DNA of 64,000 bases. Origin: Trissonchulus latispiculum. Its lineage: Eukaryota > Nematoda > Enoplea > Enoplida > Ironidae. The first letter of the stretch is position 1; each line of letters starts with the position of its first letter. This document shows positions 24,801 through 35,025 of this stretch, piece by piece. The stretch covers positions 86,987 through 150,986 of the forward strand of contig JASAND010004248.1 of the NCBI GenBank assembly GCA_030248195.1. The letters are read 5' to 3'. Position numbers and translations under genes: made by a program. The notes beneath the pieces are model-generated. The model was not told the origin of the DNA and ran no database searches. It saw only the letters and a list, made by a program, of their open reading frames with translations.

Positions 24801-27149
24801 AGGGAAAGATCACCAAGAAGGACAATTATCCATTGCCGAAGATTGATGAAATCATGGACCAGCTGAAGGGCAGTGCAATCTTCTCGACGATAGATTTAGC
24901 AGCTGGCTATTGGCAAGTCGAGGTTTACCCCGAGCATCGCGAGAAAACGGCTTTCGTGTCTCACATGGGGCTGTTTCACATGAATGTGATGCCGTTTGGA
25001 TTGTGCAATGCACCTGCGACCTTTCAAAGGATCATGGAAAAGGTGCTTACCGGCCTGCCTGTTTACATCGACGACGTTCTGATTCCGTCACGTAACTTCA
25101 GCGAGCATCTGAAAATGCTCAGAGTTGTCTTCCAGAAGCTTCGTGATAATGGACTGCGGATCAAGTTGAAGAAATGTGTGTTTATCCGCCAAAAAGTCCC
25201 GTTTCTCGGGCATTTGATCAGTCAGGACGGCTATGAAGTGGATCCTGACAAGGTAGCTGCCGTGGCCAAGCTACCCAATCCGACTGATTGTCGCGGCGTT
25301 AAGTCGTTCCTCGGCATGTCTGGATATTATCGGAGGTTTGTGCCGAATTATGCGAAGGTCGCCGCGCCGCTCATTGAGCTGTTGAAGAAAGATGCGGTCT
25401 TCGAGTGGACTGAAGCTCGTCAGAAGGCGTTCGACGCACTTAAACGGATATTGACCGAAGCTCCGGTGCTGGCTTACCCTGATTTCGACAAGATGTTTAT
25501 CTTGTCCGTTGATGCCAGTCACCATGGATTGGGAGCGGTGCTCGAACAGCCTGTGTCTGTTGCTCGGAGTTCGAAGAAGCCCGGCGAGGCTTGGACGGTG
25601 AAGACGCGTCCAGTGGCGTATGCCAGCCGAACTCTGACCGTGTACGAGCGGAATTATTCAGCCACGGACCTCGAAGGCGCTGGCGTGGTGTGGGCCTGCC
25701 AGAAATTCCGTCATTATTTGACGTGTCGGCCTTTCATCATCAGAACTGATCATATGGCAGTTAAGGATCTCCTTAACAATAGATCTGTGTTGGGAGCTGG
25801 GAGACAAGCGCGGTTCGCGCTGCGACTCCAGGAGTTCGACTTTATAGTGGACTATCGACCTGGTCGCGACAACGTCGTTCCGGACGCGTTGTCCCGTCTT
25901 CCCGGCTGGGATCGTCCCGCCGAGATGGAGATGGACGGTACCGATGTGATGTACCCACCTGAAATCTATGCCATTGGTGATGACGTATTGACCTCCGCCG
26001 AGTGGAAACGCACGCTGCGTAAGGACTTGGAATTCAAGCCCATGATAGACCTGATTGAGAGAAAGGTCTTGCCGGACGATGAACAGGAAGCTGCTTTAAT
26101 GCAGAAACTCCGGCCGTACTTCTTCATGCAGGATGGTCTTCTCTTCTGCTGGCATGTAGACGAAAGGGGTCGACGGAGAGGCGACGCCTTCAAGTCGATT
26201 GCTGTCCCTTTCGAATATAGAGAAATGATCATGGAGGAAGTACATACAGGCTTTATGGTTGGTGGTCATCGCAGCCATAGAGCCGCCTATGCGAGCCTGG
26301 TTTCCCGGTATTATTGGCCGACTATGGCCCAGGATCTCGCTGATTACATCCGAACTTGCAAAGTCTGTGCCAAGTTCAATGCGGGCCCGGCCCGTCCACA
26401 AGCTGGATTGCAGAATGAGATCCGTGCGAATAGACCTCTGGATTTGGTCAGCATCGATGTAATGCACTGTACTAAAAACCCGACAATGCGTGGTAACACC
26501 TGCATTTTGGTCGTGGTTGATCATTTCACGCGGTACGCGGAGGCCTTCCCGATGAAGGACGAAAAGGCCGAAACGACAGCTTACTATTTCTTCAATGGCT
26601 TTGTCGCCAGATGGGGCGTACCGGTGAATTTGCTTTCCGATCGCGGACCAAATTTCATGTCCAAAATGTTCAGCCGACTATCGGAGCTGAGTGGGTCGAA
26701 ACTTCAGCGGACAACGGCTTACCATCCGCAGGCGAACGGTGTCGTGGAGCGACTGAATAAAACCCTTCGCACTATCTTTATGAAGTATGCGGATATTTAC
26801 CAAACGGATTGGGACGACTATGTTAACTGGGCACTTTGTGCCTACCGAGCGTCAGTTCATAGTTCTGTGGGTGACACCCCTCATTTCCTGATGACCGGAC
26901 ACGATATCCGGCTGCCATTGGACCATTTCTTCGATGGCCGGAATGAGGATGTGGTGGAAACGTATGATGCGTACTCACAGTCCCATCTGTGGCGGTTGAA
27001 ACGTGCTTGGGGCGCGGCCCGTAAGTCGTTGGAAGAATCAGCGCTGAAAAACCGGCGACATTATGAGAAGAAAGTCAAGCCGGTCCACTATCAGCCCGGA
27101 ATGTTAGTTGGTGGGGGGGGGGTGGTGTTTTGGTGTTTTGTTTTTTTTT

Positions 27150-27238
<89 letters not shown>

Positions 27239-30200
27239 TTCAATTTTTCTTCCCTTTCAACATTCTTACCTTAGATTATTCTTTATTATTCTTTCAATAG
27301 CTTCTATTAATTTTAACTAATTCCCACACGAGCTTTTATATTTTCTTACTTTTCATATTTATTCCTTAAAATTTTAAATTTCCCTCCGGGGTGGGTGGTC
27401 CCTTACCTATAAAATTTAGTTTTGTGCCTGTTTTGCATGTGTACCTGCACTTAATTATATCTTTTTCAGTTCAGTGGTCATTTTGTATTTTCTGATTCTG
27501 GATCAAATTTACATCTGTGTCATCGTGTGCGCGTACTATGGAGAAGAAGTCACCAAAGTCTGAACTTCGCCGGAAGAAGGACCCTATGTTTGGTCAGGGT
27601 TTCGCCCAGGGCCAGCCGCCTGACCCTGATGACCTGGAACAGTTCCCGGTCAGTAACTACCTCAAGTCAGTGGTAGATGATTTGGGCGGAGACCATCCAT
27701 TGGGCCAGAATCCAGCTGTTCCTTCCTGTGTGGCGTCGACTTTTGCTGTCGCCTCCGACTCGCCGGTTGTCTCGGACAGTTTCCTGGACTCTGCAGCGCC
27801 AGCAAACATTTCGTACGGTGAACTCTACAGTGGCGTAACCACAGCGGCAGAGAGACGGATGGCACTGGGAGCGGCCCATTTGGACCCCCAACCTGATATG
27901 CCAACGCCATCCCCAGTGGATCCATTTAATACCGGTTCGATGGACCCACAGTCACCTCCCGCGGTCGGCGCCGAGGTCACAATTGGGTACAACCCGGTGA
28001 CCCAGGACACGTTGGCCGAGGCGAGGGGCTCTTCGGCCACACCGACTGGCCCCCGCGCCGGTTACGCACGCCAGTCCGACGCCCATTCTGGTAAAGAAGA
28101 TCAACAACCTGACAGTTCATCGGTGGTGCTGGGCGCCAAGCGTTCGGCGAGTAACGTCTCGGACGATTCGGAAGACGGGGCTGAACATCAGAAGACGAAG
28201 CCCGACGGGAAGAAACCGAAATCTACATCTGTGACTATAACTTTGAAGGACTCTCGTTCCGCGGTGATACCCGGAACCTCGTCAGACACTGCCCAGTCGA
28301 CGAAAGACTCGAGCGAGCCTCGCTCTTTACTTGACATTCGAAGACAGATTGAGGAACTGCAAGCTATGGAAGCTGAACTTTGTCAAAAGGTTGATGAGTC
28401 AACCCAGCAGAAGATGGATTCTTCTGTTTCTGCTTCTAGCTCCGGTTCCAAATCCCGACGGAAAGTCCGTCAACCAGAACGACGTCATCAGGCGGGCGAC
28501 GCCCGGTCTGCTACGGAGACGGATGAGGCCGCTTCGACCTCGTCGCGTCCAACCAGAACGTCTCGTCGCTTACAACAGAAGGCGGCCCAAGCCAAACAGC
28601 AGATTCAACCTGATCCTCCCCGAGCCGCACCAACGGAAACCAATCCATCAGTGGCTCAGGAGACGGCAACGCCGGCTTCTAACCAGCCCGAATCCATGGG
28701 ATCGGACGACGACTGCCAAATTTTGGGTGAACATTTGGTAGTAGACGAAGCTGGGGCAGAATCGGCAACAGCCAGCATTGGTGACGAGTTCTTCGGTCAA
28801 ACTGCCGCACGGTTCGCCGCCGGCATGGATGATATGGCCGCAAGTGTGCCAGTGGTACAACCAGGGCACGCTTATTCCCTGCCAGTGATGAGATCTGCAC
28901 TGGAAGAGATACAGACAGCTGATCCTTTGACTCTTCGCTCGAGGGCTATGCAACTAACTGTGCGTGAGCCTACTCAGGCCGAAATTGACGCAGTGCCTCA
29001 CGAGTTTCGTGTGCGCGCTGCCGATCATGCCATGGGATTTCAATCTTTCCTGAAATATCTGCAACACGTCATAATGGGTCGAGAGGAAGAGCTCAGAATG
29101 GCAGAACCTTATGCTGGGGTAAAGGAAGCGGTTCAGGATATCATCCTGCGCGACAAAGCGCTTCGTTATCAGCGCGTTCGGGTCGAAGACCTGACTTTAC
29201 CTCCGCATTTCCAGCAGCCAGTCAACCTGGTTCGGACAATTGAGGATCTGGTTTGGGCTGTTCCCGACATCTGGCAACTTTATCGGATAACCGGTGTGGT
29301 TGCCATGGACACCGAAGGCGGAATTTCCGCTCAGTTCGGAAACAACCAGGAAGCCACGCTCAATATCCTCCAAATTGTGGGGCCTGTGCCGGCGGAACAT
29401 CCGAAGGCATACCTCATCATGGTGAGCGAAATTCTGGCGACGACTACGGATTTTTATCCGGTTCTACATCTGATTCGCATGATTCTAAATCCGCCCGAGC
29501 CAGTCTACATGGTCTTTGCGGGCGCTCATGCCGACATGCTTCGTCTCGCCAGATTCTGTGGCGTTAGATACATGGAGAACTATGTGGCCGAACTGGGTGA
29601 AGTGGTGGTCCAATCAATTCCGTACATTGAGGCACGGCGTCGCCGAGACCCCTCTGTACCGGAATATGGTTGGGAGGCTTACCATCAAGATGTCCACCAT
29701 CCATTTTGGGAACAACATTATGGCCTCCACAAGTGGGCCGAAGCTTGCGATGTGCCTTCGGCGAAGGGAATGAAACCTGTTCGTTTCTACGGCTGCTCGG
29801 TTTTCCCGACAAAGGAAGACACTCAGTATGCTCTGGCCGACGTGCTCAACATCTATTCCGTCTTGGCGACCATCGCGAAGGCGGTTACTGCCGAGGATTG
29901 GACTCAGATTATTTATCTCAGTGGCGCCCTCCATACGTTTGGTCGCCATGCCAAAGTCTGGGCGAATATTGCCGGGACTAACTATGCGATGGGTCCTCTC
30001 CAGCAAGCCGCTGCCGATACGCCAAACTACGGGAAGGCGTCGAGAGAGCAGAAGCAAGCGCAGCTGAGGAAACGACAGAAGCTGTCAAATAATCGGACTC
30101 AAATGATTGAAGACGCGAAGGGGAAATTCGCCTGGTCCCTGCTTATCCCGGAAGAAAAGGGTGGTAACACCATGCACCCTTTGCGAGTGGTGTCCTGGGT

Positions 30201-33200
30201 CCCGTTGCTTCGGATTTTGCGGGACTTCTGGATACTCAAATATCCAATATTGCGACGGAGGGACGACGTCCTCGATTGGGATCGATATGCCGCCGTCGCC
30301 GAGCGTCGACATCGGAGTGACCCTCAGTATGTCGTCGGCGAGCATCCGACATTGCAAGACCGTGAAGAAACCGCCGAGTCGGTAATCGAGCCGACTGGGT
30401 GGTCCGACTCGGAAGCGTCGGAGAAAAGTAGAACTACGATTTCATCAGCGCCGACGGAGACAGCAGTGGAGCCATCGCCGACGCGAGCTCCTCTGAGGCG
30501 GTTTCAGCAGATGACCTTGCCGCCGCCACCAGCGAAGTTGCCACCATTGACTCTGTACCGGCCCGGTACTGGAGATCCTCGGAGCCGAACCCAGCCACCG
30601 GAAACCTACCGGTCGGGCTTTCGCTCGGCACCGACTACACCGAAGGCAACTGGTTCGGTGGAGGTACAACCTGCCGCCAGTTCTCAACCGGCCGACGAAC
30701 GCGAGGAAGCGTATGAATCCGAACCGGAAGCGGGCGACTTCAAAATTGTTGAAGAAGCCAACACCGACGAAGAAATGCCGATGGACGCCGACGAAGGCCG
30801 TCCACCGGACCGTTCATCGCGATCTCCGACTCCGACGGAAGAAGATGCTCAACGGGAAGCCGGAACCTTCCGACCTCCGGCACTCGACGAGGGTGCTGCT
30901 GGTCCGGCAATGTATTCTCCTTTGCCTTTGACTGGGTGGGGCCGACCTCGCTCGGCTGGTCCTTTCCCGGCGGTTTCTCCACCGCCTGGACTCCCGCCCT
31001 TGAGACAATCACTGCCGCCTGTGGGTTCGACCCCGGCCGCAGTTAACCCGTCCACGGTCGATGAACTTTTGGCTGCCCATCCTGGGATTCCCTTTCAGAG
31101 TTATCAGGAAGCTCGACGCTTCTTGGTCGCGTGTGGGGAACGTCCCTATGGGGTAACTGGTCCATCGGGATTCCTGCCTTACCTGGACCACTGGGATCTT
31201 GAAATCCCTACCACAATCGTCCAATCAACTACAAGGACCCATCCAGAAACAGGTGTCCAAACGCAGGAACTGGTACCCATGGCCCAGATGCAGCCCTACA
31301 TCCAAATCTTCGGCCGGGATGGACTTGCTCTGTTACGAACTCTCTATCTGGAGACTTTGCCCGGTATTACCCAACCTGCCCGCCACATTTATGTGGTTGG
31401 CCCGCCCTCGGACCCGGGTGATCCGTACTATAACCCCGAGGACTTCTTCCGGATGGTCGACCTGGGGCTCCCGGTTTTCTGGGAGGTGTATAAGGAAATC
31501 CCGGTGGGTGGAGAGGGTACTACCCAGCAGTGGAATGAGCTGGTGATTCTCTATCGCCGGCGTAGCCATCGTCCTGAAGGGTGTACGGCGACGTATGGGG
31601 TCCTGCCCTTTGTGAACACTTTGAACATTTTGATCATCGGCGACACCAACTTTTCTCGGGTAATTGAGCCGATGAAATTGGTTGCCGCCCAACGACAGAT
31701 GGTCCAGCAGGTAATGGACGACATTGACCTTCAGGGGATGAACCCGGTGGAGGTGATGCGGGAATATGAGGGACTATATCAGCGGCCTAGTCGGCGACTG
31801 CCGGCACCTCAGACCCTTTTGGTCCCCAAGGAGGAGCTGGTGCTCCCATCCTCGACCGCTCCATCGATGGTGGTCACCCGACAGACTGTCCCGGTCCGAC
31901 CTGTGGCACCTACTGCTCCGTCTTTGGTGGGGCAACGCTTGACTACTTCGACCCCGTCGACATCTACGGCTCGGTCGGCCGCCAAAAGCCGACGTTTGGA
32001 ACCTTCAGAGGGCGACGCCCGGGATGAGAAACCTGCTCAGAAGGCGCTACAACAACCGAAATCTCAGCCTTCGCCGACTAAGAAGAAATCGGAACCATCT
32101 ACGTCCCAAAAGCCGACTGCGGTCGTCGGCATGGACTTGGACCCAGCGGTTCCTGGAAGTGGTCGTGGTCGTGGCTCATCGCGGTCGGAATCGGGTTCTG
32201 ACTTGTCGACTCGGACTGGCAGAACCTGGTCGTCTCGCGGTCGAGGTCGCCGACTGGATTCGTCCGATCGGGGCCGACACCGCCCATCCGAGGGGGCTAC
32301 GCCCGGTCCATCCAGATTTGGGCCCAGGGACACTGGAACTCGCGATACCCGTGATGCCAAATCGACGTCTCGTCAGTCTCAGCGTCGAGAAGGATCGAAA
32401 CCTCCGCCTTCGATCGAGTTGCGGGAGCGTACGTCGTCGTCGCATCGTCAGCGTCGCGAACGTTCGCCGAGCGGTGCTCGATATCGCTCGCCGACTCCGC
32501 CTCGCGATCGCAGGTCTGGATCACGATACACGCAAGAAGACTTCAAACGTGCAGCGAGTCGAGAACGCCGACGTGAGGCCGACAGACGGTCGGCTACAAC
32601 GCCGACGAAGGATCGCCGTCGTTCGTCGAGAGACCGACCCCCGGCCTATCCGACAACTGATGATCGCCGAAAGGGTCGTGGCCATCGACGGACCTCGACC
32701 CCGATTCAGAAGGGACGGTTCGAATCGCCGACCAGTAAGCGATATTCGCTACCGACGGTGACGGTTACACCGGGGCCTGGGAAAAGGCAAGTGGTCCGAA
32801 CTTTACCACCGGAATATCCCGATAATTACACCAGGGACAGTTTCCCCCCATTTCGGGTATTCCTGGCGACGGTCCTCTGCGAAATGAAGAACGAGGACAT
32901 GGGTGAACGGGTTCGGCGAGGTGTGACGGTTCCAGTCTATGAGCCATTCGTGATTGAGCAGCCGACTCAAGCGGAGATCGATGCTATCGTCCAGGCGTCG
33001 AATCCTGCGAAGCCGGTGGTATACCAACGGGACTTTTCCGGCCGCTGGCGGGCAACCAGCGTGCCTGGGGATCACCACTGGGTCGAATTGCATCCGTGGA
33101 TCCAGCTTTTGCGTCGGGTTGTGCTCAATTGGTTGGTGGAAAATGCTGAGACGGCGCCTCGACTTCCAGATGACTTCATTGACAATTATCTGTATAACCA

Positions 33201-34942
33201 TATGAGGGAGATCGACCCGGATTTGACGGAGCGGGTCACTATGAGACCGATTTCTGGTTTGGATGCCAACCGGAAACCGATGTCTCGGTCCAATTGGAAG
33301 ATTCATCCGTACTGCTTTCCGAATGGGGATGTCTATCCCGAGGTCATAGTCGATCGCATCGGCTCGAATGATCGTTGGGCGAATATTCTCGCGGTGGCAG
33401 CTGTTGTCCCCGAGATGTTTCGGTATCCGCATTTGCTGGGTAAGCGAAGAGCCGCCCACTTCTATGCCTGCAGCATGCATTCCCGCCGATTGCGTCTGCG
33501 ATGTTTGACTATCCAGAAGGCGATGAAGCGATATCACCGCCCCCACGTGAACGGTATCACCGACGTGGAAGGGGAGCGGTTCCTCTATTTCTACATCCGC
33601 CATCACTATCCATTTTCTTTCATGTATCACCACAAGCGGTTCTTGTCATTGCCTGTCGAGCAGTTCCAGGGCCAGTACGTCCGTACAAAGGAACATTTGT
33701 ACCAGGGCCGAAAGGGCTGGCACTGCAATGCCGAGGACGTCTGCGAGCTGGTGTGGCGAGAAAGCCAGGCGGATGGTTACACCATTAAGCGCGAGACGGA
33801 TCGACTGATGGCTGCCTACCATCCGTGTCGCCTTCAGATGTGGCAATCTGGGGCCGATCAGTTGACCCAGCGCCTGATCATGTATCACGCCTTGTACAAT
33901 TCCCCGGAAATGCAGGACGAGCTGGTCGAAACGATCGGTTGCTTGTATGGGAAAGCTTCACAGGATCCATGGTGGGGAATCGGCGCCCGACTCCGCCAGG
34001 ACCTGAGGCCGGATGACATCCGTACCTATGGGCGAGAAAGTTGGATCTTCGACCCGGATCGTTGGGATGGTCGGAATATCCAAGGCTGTCTCTACACGGA
34101 AATGGGCTTGTGGTTCATGCAAGCCGGTCCGGATGAGCTTTGGGTTGACCGGTACAACCGACAACCCCTGCCGGACGATGAGATGGAGGCCTATCGCCAG
34201 GTCGTCCGTCAACGCATCCAGGCAGCAGCCGAGAATTATCGTCAAGGAAAGCCCGCGCCGCCTTTCCATCGTAAGGACGCGCCGGCTGTGCTTCGAAACC
34301 AGCCGATTGACCTCGGACCCAATCGTCATGGGATCCATATCATGGGATGCGCGCCCGAAGGTCAGGAGAAGAACGTCTATTCTCCGGCGGCCTATATCCT
34401 GATTTCCAACCCATTGGAACCCCGTCCGCGGGATGACCATCGCCCTGATGACATTATTATGGTCGAATACTGAGGGGGCGTTGCCCGATTCGACCCGGCC
34501 TTCCTTCCCCTATCAGTGACTGGTCGTACCACAATTCACTGTTTTGGACCTAATTTCCTGATCCTACCATCATTGTGACTTTTCTTTTTGGATTTGGTCT
34601 AGCCTTCGTCCCATTCCACCCCAAATGGACCGGCGACGCCGAATTCCAATTCTCGGATGTGACTATTTTCACTTGATCTGATGATCCTGATCCATATATA
34701 GATCTATTGTTTTACCTCATTTTGATATTTTTGTATGTGTTTTTGCGAAAGTGACGCTTTAGTCTACGTATATTATTTTGTTTTGTTTTATCACTCGTGT
34801 ATGTTGACTAGTCGATTTCGAACCTGTTATTTCTTGTGTGTTTTCTAGTAATTCGTATAGTATTTTGTATTGGTTATTTGAACTTGGGATTTTTGTGTGT
34901 GTGTTTGTGCGCTTTTTATATTTTTTTATTTTTGTTTTTTTT

Positions 34943-35025
<83 letters not shown>

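Noticed and set aside
31620..31670. GDSL-esterase block (IIGDTNFSR) in ORF3
   Set aside because: GDSL ORF3s exist in other retroelements, but here the motif is GDTN and the rest of the esterase domain does not follow before the disordered linker.
27517..34473. ORF3 as a conventional env glycoprotein
   Set aside because: No signal peptide, membrane anchor, cysteine-rich ectodomain or fusion peptide is visible.
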